DNA of 38,903 nt from Bacillota bacterium (GTDB taxonomy: Bacteria; Bacillota_I; Bacilli_A; Acholeplasmatales; Acholeplasmataceae), in contig JAURNN010000025.1 in the NCBI GenBank assembly GCA_030830185.1, positions 1-38,903 on the forward strand. Direction: 5' to 3'. Numbering within the stretch: position 1 is the first letter of the stretch; every line of letters begins with the position of its first letter. Made by a program: the position numbers and the translations under genes. The notes under the pieces are model-generated. The model was not told the origin of the DNA. It saw only the letters and a list, made by a program, of their open reading frames with translations, and ran no database searches. Of the stretch, positions 8,845-16,605 are shown piece by piece.

Positions 8845-9783
8845 TTACCCTTTAACACCACTTCTAGAAATTCCAGACATGATGTATTTTCTAAAAAAGA
8901 TAAACATAAGTAGTAATGGCACTGTTACAATTACAGTCGCTGCCATTTGATAGTTGATTAAGACTCTACCAACACCTGTTGCGTCTTGATCAGTAAATGA
9001 AGATCTAAGCCAGGTTGTGACGAGTTTGTATTTCTCGTTTGCAACAATATCTGGCCAGATATAGGCATTCCATGCACCCATTAATTTTAAGATGACGATG
9101 GTAATGATTGAACTTTTTGCCATAGGAACCATCACAGTTCTTAAGTATTTAAAGTCTTTGCATCCATCGACTTTGGCTGCATAATACAATTCATTAGGAA
9201 TTTGTTTAAACGTTTGTCTAAGTAAATAAATATGGAAAATTGAAATAAAGAATGGAATAATCATCGCCAAAAACGATCCGATACCATCATCATTGACCCA
9301 TCCTAATCTTGAAACTGTAATATAGTTTGAGATAATAAGCATTTCACCTGGAATCATCATGGTTGCAAGCAAGATTGTAAAAATAAGTTCTTTTCCTTTG
9401 AAGTTCAGTCTTGCAAGTGCGAATGCCACAAGTATTGAAAAGAAGGTTCCACCTACAGTTGAAAATATCGCAACAATTAGTGTATTACTTAAATATCTCG
9501 TAAAGGTAATTCCACCTTGTTGTGCTGATGAATATAAAAATGTTGAAACGTAGTTCTGTGGGCTAAACTCTTTAGGAAATAAACTTGTGTTAAGGGAGTT
9601 AAGTACTTCGTTACTAGATTGAAAGGACACATTAAGCATCCAGTAAAATGGCACAATCACAATAAACGCCATGACAAATAAGAAGAAATATGTCATTGAT
9701 TTATTTGCAACAAAAAGTGCACGTTGTTCTTTTAATTTTCGGTTAACGCGGTAATGACCGCTTGGATTCATGTATTGTATCAT
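8845..9783 (-). CDS. ABC transporter permease, MalG/UgpE type
   Basis: This 312-residue membrane protein has six predicted spans. Its cytoplasmic EAA loop (YYAAKVDGCKDFKYLRTVMVPMAKSS) contacts the ATPase. It is the MalG-like half of the import channel. The ATG at 9783 has AAGGAG 7 bases upstream, and that ribosome site overlaps the stop of the previous permease gene. Its partners are the MalF-like permease (9794-10720), the ATPase (10720-12267) and the binding lipoprotein (7377-8816). Substrate cannot be inferred from this subunit. Confidence 0.92.
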   Translation of the reverse strand: MIQYMNPSGHYRVNRKLKEQRALFVANKSMTYFFLFVMAFIVIVPFYWMLNVSFQSSNEVLNSLNTSLFPKEFSPQNYVSTFLYSSAQQGGITFTRYLSNTLIVAIFSTVGGTFFSILVAFALARLNFKGKELIFTILLATMMIPGEMLIISNYITVSRLGWVNDDGIGSFLAMIIPFFISIFHIYLLRQTFKQIPNELYYAAKVDGCKDFKYLRTVMVPMAKSSIITIVILKLMGAWNAYIWPDIVANEKYKLVTTWLRSSFTDQDATGVGRVLINYQMAATVIVTVPLLLMFIFFRKYIMSGISRSGVKG

Positions 9784-9793
9784 ATTGCTCTCC

Positions 9794-10720
9794 TTAGTAA
9801 TGAACCCGTTTTTTAGAGATGTTCAAGTTAATAAAGGTGAATATCAAAATAATGATAAATAAAATAACCGCAGAAGCTGCGCCTCTAGAATAATAAGAAA
9901 CAAAATTACTATCTAGCCCAACGTTACCAATCTTGTCGTAGACATAAGCAACAGCTGTCCATCGATTTCTATCAAGAAGCCTTCCTGTTGAACCTGCAAC
10001 AGCAAGCACACTTTCATAAGATTTAAATGCACCAATGAAAGAGGTAATCAAGATATAGCTAATAAGTGGTGATAGTAGTGGAATGGTGATGTGTCTTAAA
10101 ATTCTTCTTTTTGGAGTTGCATCAATTTTTGCTGCATCATAATATTGTTTTGAAATGTTTTGGAGCCCGCCAATGAAAACTAAAATTTTAAATGGTAGTC
10201 CGTCCCAAATAGAGTACACCAGAACAACAAACATCCAATCTGAACGGTCTGCAGTCACACCAACCCAGTCTCTAGAAAGTCCAAACAAAGTATTAATAAG
10301 ACCTTCAGCCATTAAACCGTCTGTTAGTGGGTGTGAAAACATGACGCTAAAAACCATCCCAATTGCTAACCCGTTTGTTACATAAGGTAGGAAGAACACC
10401 GTTTGGAATATTTTTTGAAGCGGTTTAATCGAATTTAAAGCAACTGCAATTAATAAAGCTAGCCCTGTTGAAACTGGCACGGATACAAAAACTAAAATCA
10501 TTGTGTTTCCAATGGCTCTAATAAAATAAGGATCATTAAAAATTGCGCCATATGCAGCGATATCTAAATACGATCCAAATGTATCTGTCATAGGATTATA
10601 TTGAGAAAAAACAGAGATTAAAATTGTTTTTACTAAGGGATAGAACGTAAATACTGTTAGTAAAAGTAGTGGAAAAGCAAGATAAAACCATGCTTTTCGA
10701 TCAATTTTATTTTCTAACAT
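9794..10720 (-). CDS. ABC transporter permease, MalF/UgpA type
   Basis: This 308-residue integral membrane protein has about six spans and an EAA loop (YYDAAKIDATPKRRILRHITIPLLSP). It is the MalF-like channel half. It lacks the large periplasmic loop of E. coli MalF, as is normal in Gram-positive-type systems. Its ATG overlaps the ATPase stop codon by one base (TAATG), so translation is coupled. It pairs with the MalG-like permease encoded 10 bases downstream. Confidence 0.92.
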   Translation of the reverse strand: MLENKIDRKAWFYLAFPLLLLTVFTFYPLVKTILISVFSQYNPMTDTFGSYLDIAAYGAIFNDPYFIRAIGNTMILVFVSVPVSTGLALLIAVALNSIKPLQKIFQTVFFLPYVTNGLAIGMVFSVMFSHPLTDGLMAEGLINTLFGLSRDWVGVTADRSDWMFVVLVYSIWDGLPFKILVFIGGLQNISKQYYDAAKIDATPKRRILRHITIPLLSPLISYILITSFIGAFKSYESVLAVAGSTGRLLDRNRWTAVAYVYDKIGNVGLDSNFVSYYSRGAASAVILFIIILIFTFINLNISKKRVHY

Positions 10721-12267
10721 TACGCAAGTCTCCTACCGTTAGATTCGTCAAAAATATAGGTTTTATTTTCTTTTAATTTAAATGATACATTTCCTTTTAG
10801 TTCTTTTAGATTAACCTCGTCATTTAAAATAATTCTAAATGATGGTGCGGTAGATGCTGAATGACTTGACACCAGGGCAAAATCGCGTCCAATCGTTTCA
10901 ACAAACTGAGCTTCAATTGTTAGCGGTCCTTCTTTATCAAGAGTATATCCTTCAGGACGAACACCAACAACAACGTTTCTGTCTTTTTCTTTAGAGAGTT
11001 TCTCTGATTCAAACACGGGTTTTTGGTTAATAAAAACTTGTCCTTTTTTAAGTTCTGCACGGTATAACCCAATTGGTGGTGTTCCTAAAAATTGTGCCGA
11101 AAACAAGTTGGCTGGTTGGTCATAAACTTCTTGAGGTTGGCCTTTTTGTTGTTCTTCACCAAAATTCATTAAGACAATTTCATCAGAAATAGACATTGCT
11201 TCTTCTTGATCGTGAGTAACAAAAATGGTTGTAATGCCCGTTTCTCTTTGAATACGTTTAATTTCTTCTCTTGTTTGAAGTCTAAGTCTTGCATCTAAGT
11301 TTGATAGTGGTTCGTCTAATAACAACACTTGTGGTTTTTTAACAAGTGCGCGTGCAATCGCTACACGTTGTTGTTGTCCACCCGAGAGTTGAGCCGGCTT
11401 TTTGTCTAATTGATCTTCTATACCAACGAGTTTTGCCATTTCTATCATGCTGTTTTCCATTAGTGCTTTATAATTTGTTCTTTTTGCTTCTAAAACGAGC
11501 GAAACACTCTCTGGTGCAACGGCATCAGAATTATTTTTCAAAGTTTCTTTATAGGTCATTTCTTTTGCTTGATACGTTTGTTTCATTGTTGAAAATAACG
11601 CCTTAAAATCCTCAATAACGAGTTCGCTTAATTCTTTTTCGTATTGCTTAGATAACGCGTCACGCTTGTTTTTGAGTTCAAACTTAAGTGTTTTTATTTT
11701 TTCTTTATTTGCTTGTTTCAATTCTTTGTTTTGTTTGCTTTCAACTTTTAAACTTTGAACGGCATTATTCACTTCATTTGCCTCATCATTGTCTAATCTC
11801 TTAAATTTGTTTTGTAGGCTTTCAAAAGCATCTACATAATCAAAATATCTCTTTGCTTCTGATGGTGTTTCGATAAAAAACGCTTTTCTATAAGCTTTTT
11901 CTATAGACACTTTTTTTAAATTCATATTTTCTAAAGGAAATAAAATATTTTTTCTAACTGTCATGTGTGGGTAAAGTGCATAGTTTTGAAAAACTAAACC
12001 AATCCCTCTCTTTTCGGCGTCCAATTCGGTGACTTCTGTTTCACCAAAGAAAATTTTACCTTTTGTTGGTGCCAAAAGTCCCGCAATCATGTAAAGTGTT
12101 GTTGATTTTCCGCACCCTGAAGGTCCTAATAATCCTACAAGTTTTCCTGACGGAATTTCGACATCGAAATCATACACGGCACGCGTGATTTTTCCTGTTT
12201 TTTTATCGACAAAATCCTTGTGTAGATTTTCTAATTTGATGGATAAACTCTTGTGTGAATTTTGCAT
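10720..12267 (-). CDS. ABC importer ATPase (MalK/UgpC type) with a large inserted helical segment
   Basis: This 515-residue protein is well above the usual 360-380 for the family. It has Walker A GPSGCGKST (48-56), Q-loop Gln94, the signature LSGGQ (294-298), Walker B VLLLDEP (314-320), D-loop SNLD, the H-loop FVTHD, and a C-terminal TOBE-type domain. In MalK-like proteins the Q-loop and signature are about 50 residues apart. Here they are about 200 apart, because a Lys/Glu-rich, probably coiled-coil insertion of about 148 residues fills about 128-275. All catalytic motifs are intact, so it should hydrolyse ATP. Mycoplasma relatives (MG187/MPN134 type) are also oversized, as I recall. First gene of the operon, with CGGAG before the ATG. 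Confidence 0.92.
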   Translation of the reverse strand: MQNSHKSLSIKLENLHKDFVDKKTGKITRAVYDFDVEIPSGKLVGLLGPSGCGKSTTLYMIAGLLAPTKGKIFFGETEVTELDAEKRGIGLVFQNYALYPHMTVRKNILFPLENMNLKKVSIEKAYRKAFFIETPSEAKRYFDYVDAFESLQNKFKRLDNDEANEVNNAVQSLKVESKQNKELKQANKEKIKTLKFELKNKRDALSKQYEKELSELVIEDFKALFSTMKQTYQAKEMTYKETLKNNSDAVAPESVSLVLEAKRTNYKALMENSMIEMAKLVGIEDQLDKKPAQLSGGQQQRVAIARALVKKPQVLLLDEPLSNLDARLRLQTREEIKRIQRETGITTIFVTHDQEEAMSISDEIVLMNFGEEQQKGQPQEVYDQPANLFSAQFLGTPPIGLYRAELKKGQVFINQKPVFESEKLSKEKDRNVVVGVRPEGYTLDKEGPLTIEAQFVETIGRDFALVSSHSASTAPSFRIILNDEVNLKELKGNVSFKLKENKTYIFDESNGRRLA

Positions 12268-12286
12268 TGCTTTTCTCCGTTTTTCT

Positions 12287-12324
12287 TAAAATAAAAAGCA
12301 CTTAATCAGAATATTAAGCGCTTT
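12287..12324 (-). terminator. Leader hairpin with U-run before the ABC operon (possible attenuator)
   Basis: On the minus strand, an 11-bp stem with one A/C mismatch (12295-12306 against 12313-12324) and a 6-base loop is followed by TTTTTATTTT. It lies between the promoter at 12433-12460 and the ribosome site at 12275-12279. A transcript from that promoter must therefore pass a terminator-like structure. Confidence 0.6.
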
Positions 12325-12375
12325 AAAAATTTAGTTTTTTGTGTTATTGTTAAAAAAACCCAAGGTAATTGTTAT

Positions 12376-12391
12376 ATTCAAATTTTTGAAT
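12376..12391. promoter_or_regulatory. Perfect palindrome in the ABC operon leader
   Basis: ATTCAAATTTTTGAAT is a 7-bp inverted repeat with a 2-base centre, about 42 bases downstream of the -10 box. It could be a repressor operator or an RNA hairpin. No regulator gene is next to it. Confidence 0.4.
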
Positions 12392-12432
12392 AAATAGTAG
12401 TCTGTTTTCAATCTTAATTCCCTCGCATAACT

Positions 12433-12460
12433 ATTATATATCAAAACGTGGTTTTTTCAA
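12433..12460 (-). promoter_or_regulatory. Promoter of the ABC transporter operon
   Basis: Minus strand TTGAAA (12455-12460), a 16-base spacer, and TATAAT (12433-12438). The predicted leader is about 160 bases. The site lies just past the true end of the asnS reading frame (12492). Confidence 0.7.
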
Positions 12461-12491
12461 GTAATGCAATGGTTTTTTTGTAAGGTTTATG

Positions 12492-12557
12492 TCAAAATTC
12501 GCAATTGTTTGGTGTTCTTGGAAATGGAATCACATCTCTAATATTTTCTACACCTGT
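12492..12557 (-). pseudogene. asnS: Severed C-terminal tail of asnS
   Basis: Directly after the TAA at 12558-12560 the same reading frame continues with ACA GGT GTA GAA and then NIRDVIPFPRTPNNCEF, ending at TGA (12492-12494). This is the canonical C-terminus of asparaginyl-tRNA synthetase. One sense codon (usually Val or Ile in MY-V/I-TG) has been replaced by TAA, and no frameshift is involved. Confidence 0.9.
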
Positions 12558-13874
12558 TTAATACATAATGAGTCTTTCAAAACCCATCCCAAATCCGCTA
12601 TGAACAGTACCGCCATAACGTCTTAAATCAAGATACCAATTAAATTCTTCTATAGGAACATGCATTTCTTTCATTCTTTTTATAAGGAGGTCTAATCGTT
12701 CTTCTCTTTGAGATCCACCGATAAGTTCTCCACTTCCCGGAACGAGCAAGTCCATTGCTGCAACTGTCTTTTGATCATCATTGATTCTCATATAAAACGC
12801 TTTAATATCTTTAGGCCAATGTGTAATAAATACAGGCGTTTTATATAGAACATCTGTTAAATATTTTTCGTGTTCTGTGTTTAAATCTTGTCCGTGTGTT
12901 GGTTTGTTTTCAAAAGGGTGATTAGAGGCTAGTAGTTGATTGATCGCTTCTTTGTGAGTAATTTTTTCAAAACTACTATTTAATACTAGTGTTAGTCTCT
13001 CTTTAAGGTTTTTATCAACAAACTCATTAAAAAAATCAATTTCGAAGTGACAGGTTTTTAGAATGTATTCAATGACGTATTTAACCATGTCTTCAGCGAC
13101 ATTCATATTTCCTTCAAGATCACAAAAAGCCATTTCTGGTTCAATCATCCAAAACTCAGATGCGTGTCTTTGAGTGTTTGATTTTTCAGCTCGAAAAGTA
13201 GGTCCGAATGTATACACGTTTTTAAACGCCATCGCGTATGCTTCGGCTTCTAATTGGCCAGTTACAGCAAGATAGGTTGGTTTTCCAAAAAAATCTTTGG
13301 AATAATCAATGTCTTTTTCTTTTCCCGTTTGTTTCAAGTCTAGCGTAGTCACTTGAAACATCGATCCAGCACCTTCACCATCATTTCCTGTAATGAGTGG
13401 TGTGTGCGTATAAACAAATCCTCGTTTATTAAAAAATTGATGAATGGCCATTGCAGCTTCACTTCTCACTCGAAAGACCGCTTGAAAAAGATTGGTTCGC
13501 ATGCGAAGATGAGCAACTTCTCTTAAAAACTCTCTTGTATGTCTTTTGGGTTGAATTGGATAATCTTCCGGAGAATCCCCAAGAAGAGTGATTTGTGTTG
13601 CTTTAATTTCAAAAGGCTGTTTCATATTAGGGGTTAAAACAAGCTTCCCATGAATTTCAACAGAACTACCTACACGCATTTTTTGAGTTTCTTTGAAATT
13701 GTGTAGCGTTTCTTCGTAAACAACCTGTAGTGTTGGGAATGTCGTTCCGTCATGAAAATTGATAAATCCGAAGTTTTTTTGGCTTCGGTTGTTTCTTATC
13801 CATCCATACAAGACAACTCTTTGTTGGTCTAATTGTTGGTGATTTTCAAATAAATACTTAACTGTCGTCTCCAT
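12558..13874 (-). CDS. asnS: Asparaginyl-tRNA synthetase, cut short by an in-frame TAA
   Basis: A class IIb synthetase that attaches Asn to tRNA-Asn. It has an N-terminal OB anticodon-binding domain (VVLYGWIRNNRSQKNFGFINFHDGT), motif 2 (FRAEKSNTQRHASEFWMIEPE), and motif 3 (GFGMGFERL). I chose the ATG at 13874 (METTVKYLF) because GAGGATAACG precedes it. The ATG 12 bases upstream has no ribosome site. Translation stops after GFERLIMY, giving 438 residues, and the conserved 21-residue tail continues in frame beyond the stop (12492-12557). The gene overlaps the rmuC end by 17 bases. The truncation could be a sequencing error, a recent mutation, or a functional readthrough. Asn-tRNA could also come from AspRS plus GatCAB, which is not in this window. 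Confidence 0.88.
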   Translation of the reverse strand: METTVKYLFENHQQLDQQRVVLYGWIRNNRSQKNFGFINFHDGTTFPTLQVVYEETLHNFKETQKMRVGSSVEIHGKLVLTPNMKQPFEIKATQITLLGDSPEDYPIQPKRHTREFLREVAHLRMRTNLFQAVFRVRSEAAMAIHQFFNKRGFVYTHTPLITGNDGEGAGSMFQVTTLDLKQTGKEKDIDYSKDFFGKPTYLAVTGQLEAEAYAMAFKNVYTFGPTFRAEKSNTQRHASEFWMIEPEMAFCDLEGNMNVAEDMVKYVIEYILKTCHFEIDFFNEFVDKNLKERLTLVLNSSFEKITHKEAINQLLASNHPFENKPTHGQDLNTEHEKYLTDVLYKTPVFITHWPKDIKAFYMRINDDQKTVAAMDLLVPGSGELIGGSQREERLDLLIKRMKEMHVPIEEFNWYLDLRRYGGTVHSGFGMGFERLIMY

Positions 13875-14997
13875 CGTTATCCTCATCTTTAGTCATGTTA
13901 TCTATGAATCGTGCTTCTTCGAATTTAGCATCTTTAATATAATCAAATTTCTTTTTAATTTTTTCAGTGGTGGTTGACATTTTTTCAGCATCTTTTTTAA
14001 TCGTGTCAATCGATCGATTCAATTTTTCCCAACGTTCACTATATCTCATAAACTCGATATTAAGTTTATTAAGTTCATCAATAATGACTTTTGTTTGTTC
14101 ATCTCTTTTTAAGTTTTGAACAAAGACTTGTATCATTGTTAGGGTTGAAAATAGTGTTGTTGGGGAGGTTAACCAAACACGCCTATTGTTGCTGTACTCT
14201 ACTAAGGTTTCATGATGTGCGGTGATTTCGGCGAAGATGGCTTCTGCAGGTAAGAACAGTATTGCTTGGTGTGACGTTTCACCTTCAATAATGTATTTGT
14301 TTGCAATATCATCGATATGTTTTTTAACGTCAGATTGAAATAATTTTTTTGCAGCATCTCTTTCTGTTTGATGGTATTCACTATTGGTCATTCTTTTATA
14401 GTTATCTAGTGGAAACTTCGAATCTATAACAACCATACCAAGTGGTTCTGGTGCATATAAAACCGCGTCTGCAATGGTTTGGTTAGATAGTTTCACCTGC
14501 GTTTTATAAAGATTTTCATCTTGGCCAAAAACAGCTGATAAAAGTTGATAAAGTTGAACTTCTCCATAAATCCCTCTTGTTTTTTTATCAGCTAAAACGC
14601 TATTTAAGCTCACAACTTCTTTTGATAATTGCTCAATGTTTTTTTGAGCCTCGTCTATTTTTGATAACCTTTCAACAACATTAACAAACGTTTCATTGGT
14701 TCTTTCAAATCCACCTTGAAGTCTTTTTTCAACAAGCGTGTTCATTTCCTTTAATTTGTTTTCGATATGTACTGTAATTAAATCTTTAAAATTATATAAA
14801 TCTTTTGTGTTTTTTTCGTTTGATTCATAAATCAACTCTCTTAGTTGGGTTTTTAATCCTTCATACTCTTTTTGCATATAGACTTTTAAATCGCTTTGAT
14901 CTTGAGGAATCGCTTTTTTTTGGCTTTGTATTACTAAAAATACAACCAAAATGATCATGAGACTCGCAAGTAAAATAAGTGTTACAATTTCAATCAT
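13858..14997 (-). CDS. rmuC: RmuC-family protein
   Basis: This 379-residue protein has an N-terminal membrane anchor (about 4-24), a long coiled coil (about 40-135), and the RmuC nuclease-like core (GIYGEVQLYQLLS, then VVIDSKFPLDNYKRM, where DSKFP is the diagnostic PD-(D/E)XK-like motif). RmuC limits rearrangements at inverted repeats, but its biochemical activity is poorly known. The ATG has GGAGG 7 bases upstream and overlaps the stop of the preceding hydrolase gene by one base. The end overlaps asnS by 17 bases, so three genes form an operon. Confidence 0.88.
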   Translation of the reverse strand: MIEIVTLILLASLMIILVVFLVIQSQKKAIPQDQSDLKVYMQKEYEGLKTQLRELIYESNEKNTKDLYNFKDLITVHIENKLKEMNTLVEKRLQGGFERTNETFVNVVERLSKIDEAQKNIEQLSKEVVSLNSVLADKKTRGIYGEVQLYQLLSAVFGQDENLYKTQVKLSNQTIADAVLYAPEPLGMVVIDSKFPLDNYKRMTNSEYHQTERDAAKKLFQSDVKKHIDDIANKYIIEGETSHQAILFLPAEAIFAEITAHHETLVEYSNNRRVWLTSPTTLFSTLTMIQVFVQNLKRDEQTKVIIDELNKLNIEFMRYSERWEKLNRSIDTIKKDAEKMSTTTEKIKKKFDYIKDAKFEEARFIDNMTKDEDNDGDDS

Positions 14998-15917
14998 TAT
15001 GAACCTCCTTCAATATCCTCTAAATGATAAATAGACACAACGTTGTTTTCTATTTTAATGTAGCTTGTAATATAGGTTTCTTCTGCATTAATTAGGTCAT
15101 TAACTGATGTAATGAATCGATCATTAAGGGCTTGTGCATAGCCCCTTTGTCGGTGTGTTGGAACCATGACATCTTGATATGCTCTTGAAATCATATCTGT
15201 GCAATAATATTTATATTCAACATCTAGAAAAAAAGTATAGTTATATAGTGCTTTTTCTTCATATAGCGTTCTCGCATATTCAACAGCACCTGCTCTTTGG
15301 GTGTTTGTCATATTTTTAACACGCAAACTTAAAAACTCGTTTCTGTTAAAAGAGCCGTAATAAGGATATGCCGGGCTTGACTCTGTTCTTCTATTTGTGT
15401 TCAACCAGTAATTGTTGCTTTGTGTGACGGAAATATCAAAATCATGCTCTTTGTTTCCCGGAAACAACATAACTTCAAAAATGTTTGCACTTCCAATTCC
15501 GGTTGCCTCGTATAGTTTGTTGTCCTCGTTCACTAAAGAAGCGTGACCCCCAAAATAATACGTTATCCATTCGTGGATTCCTGGAACATTTGGGAACGGA
15601 GATTGTTGTGTAACAATGATATCTCCCGTTTGACCAAGTTTTGTCTTATTTTCATCAAAAAACACATTTCTTTGATCATCCAATTCGAATGTTTCACGTG
15701 AAACAGGAAAATAATTGAATGTATATCCGTTAATTATTTGTGTGTGCTCTGGTGTTGTTTCTGCTCTAGAGGTAAATGTATGAATATTTTGGGTGGCTTC
15801 AATATCGAGTCTTATGACTCCTCCAAAACTATAAATAAGGCCTGTTATGACAATAAGCGCGCTTGTTTTGATGTATCTTAAAATTGATTTTTTTATTTTT
15901 GAGAAAAACAATGTCAT
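14997..15917 (-). CDS. Membrane-anchored YiiX-like (permuted NlpC/P60) cysteine hydrolase
   Basis: This protein has 306 residues from the ATG at 15917. A longer reading from 16028 would run through the jag terminator and has no support. AAGGA precedes the chosen ATG and an extended -10 lies at 15949-15957. It has one membrane span (about 14-33) and then an extracellular domain with GDIIVTQQ, GGHASLV (His about 125), LYEA, and YYCTDMISRAY (Cys about 239). The His-then-Cys order is typical of the circularly permuted NlpC/P60 or YiiX group, whose members are thought to cut amide or ester bonds in lipids or peptides. The true substrate is unknown. A peptidoglycan role would be odd if the organism is wall-less. 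Operon with rmuC and asnS. Confidence 0.75.
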   Translation of the reverse strand: MTLFFSKIKKSILRYIKTSALIVITGLIYSFGGVIRLDIEATQNIHTFTSRAETTPEHTQIINGYTFNYFPVSRETFELDDQRNVFFDENKTKLGQTGDIIVTQQSPFPNVPGIHEWITYYFGGHASLVNEDNKLYEATGIGSANIFEVMLFPGNKEHDFDISVTQSNNYWLNTNRRTESSPAYPYYGSFNRNEFLSLRVKNMTNTQRAGAVEYARTLYEEKALYNYTFFLDVEYKYYCTDMISRAYQDVMVPTHRQRGYAQALNDRFITSVNDLINAEETYITSYIKIENNVVSIYHLEDIEGGS

Positions 15918-15948
15918 TGCGGGTTTTTTCCTTTTTTTACTCGATTTG

Positions 15949-15957
15949 ATTATAACA
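15949..15957 (-). promoter_or_regulatory. Extended -10 promoter of the hydrolase-rmuC-asnS operon
   Basis: Minus strand TGTTATAAT, a TGnTATAAT extended -10. The -35 region falls in the jag terminator and is poor. It supports the start at 15917. Confidence 0.55.
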
Positions 15958-15967
15958 TATTGGGTAT

Positions 15968-15994
15968 AAAAAAAAGTAGCTGGGCTACTTTTTT
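15968..15994 (-). terminator. Terminator of the rpmH-rnpA-yidC-jag operon
   Basis: An 11-bp stem AAAAAAGTAGC/GCTACTTTTTT with a 3-base loop, and a T-run on the minus strand. The jag stop codon TAG (15985-15987) is inside the stem. Confidence 0.85.
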
Positions 15995-16605
15995 GGACGA
16001 ATGACAAGTGCGCGTTCTTCGCCTTCACCTTGAGATTCGGTTTCTACATCGCGCCATTCGCTTAATTTCGTGTGAATGATGCGTCTATCGTAGGCGTTCA
16101 TTGGATCAAGTTTAACTTCGATTTTAGATCTAGCAACATCTTTCGCGGTTTTCGTTGCAAGAATTTCTAGTTGGCGTTTATGATTTTCAAAATAGTTAGC
16201 AATGTCAAGAGTAATCACGGCTTGACTTTGAACAAACGTCTGCAAATAACTTCTAAGTAGGTATTGAAGCGCAATCAACGTTCTTCCTTCTCTTCCAATA
16301 AGTACTGCGTTGTCTGTAGATTGTATATTATAATGAATTTCTTTGCCGTCTTCTTTTGTTCTAAGTTCCATTTTAAATTCAACATCCATTGTTTGTAAGA
16401 TGCTTTCCAAATAGGTTTTTCCTTCAAGTGTTAAGTTGACGTCAGGAATGGCTTCGTACAAATTGTTCCCACCAGCAAAAAGACCTTTTTTCTCGCGAGT
16501 AAGTGTGATTTTTAGTTTTTCCGGTTGAATTCTTAATTCTTCTGCAGCGCGTTCGCGAGCTTCAGTCTCGTTTTTAGCTTCTAATTCAATACGTTTTAAA
16601 ATCAT
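15985..16605 (-). CDS. jag: Jag/KhpB RNA-binding protein
   Basis: This 206-residue protein has an N-terminal Jag domain (about 1-50, with KKGLFAGGNNLYEA), a KH domain (about 85-135, IGREGRTLIALQYLLRSY), and an R3H domain (about 140-206, ending in EGEERALVIRPKK). It binds RNA and, in Gram-positive relatives, works with KhpA in cell-division and elongation control. Its gene almost always follows yidC. The ATG overlaps the yidC stop as ATGA and has AGGAGG upstream. The KH motif here reads GREG in place of the usual GKRG/GRRG. Confidence 0.93.
   Translation of the reverse strand: MILKRIELEAKNETEARERAAEELRIQPEKLKITLTREKKGLFAGGNNLYEAIPDVNLTLEGKTYLESILQTMDVEFKMELRTKEDGKEIHYNIQSTDNAVLIGREGRTLIALQYLLRSYLQTFVQSQAVITLDIANYFENHKRQLEILATKTAKDVARSKIEVKLDPMNAYDRRIIHTKLSEWRDVETESQGEGEERALVIRPKK

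Noticed and set aside
12268..12491. A hidden gene between asnS and the ABC operon.
   Set aside because: Stops interrupt all frames. Only the promoter, palindrome and hairpin are evident.
12492..12560. TAA reassigned as a sense codon in this genome.
   Set aside because: TAA ends dnaA, dnaN and other genes at their normal lengths, so it is a stop here.
12558..13886. asnS start at the ATG at 13886 (MRIT).
   Set aside because: No ribosome site precedes it. The ATG at 13874 follows GAGGAT with correct spacing and gives the normal N-terminus.
14997..16028. A longer hydrolase starting at 16028.
   Set aside because: The extra 37 codons run through the jag terminator and are not hydrophobic or conserved-looking. 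A promoter and ribosome site lie between.
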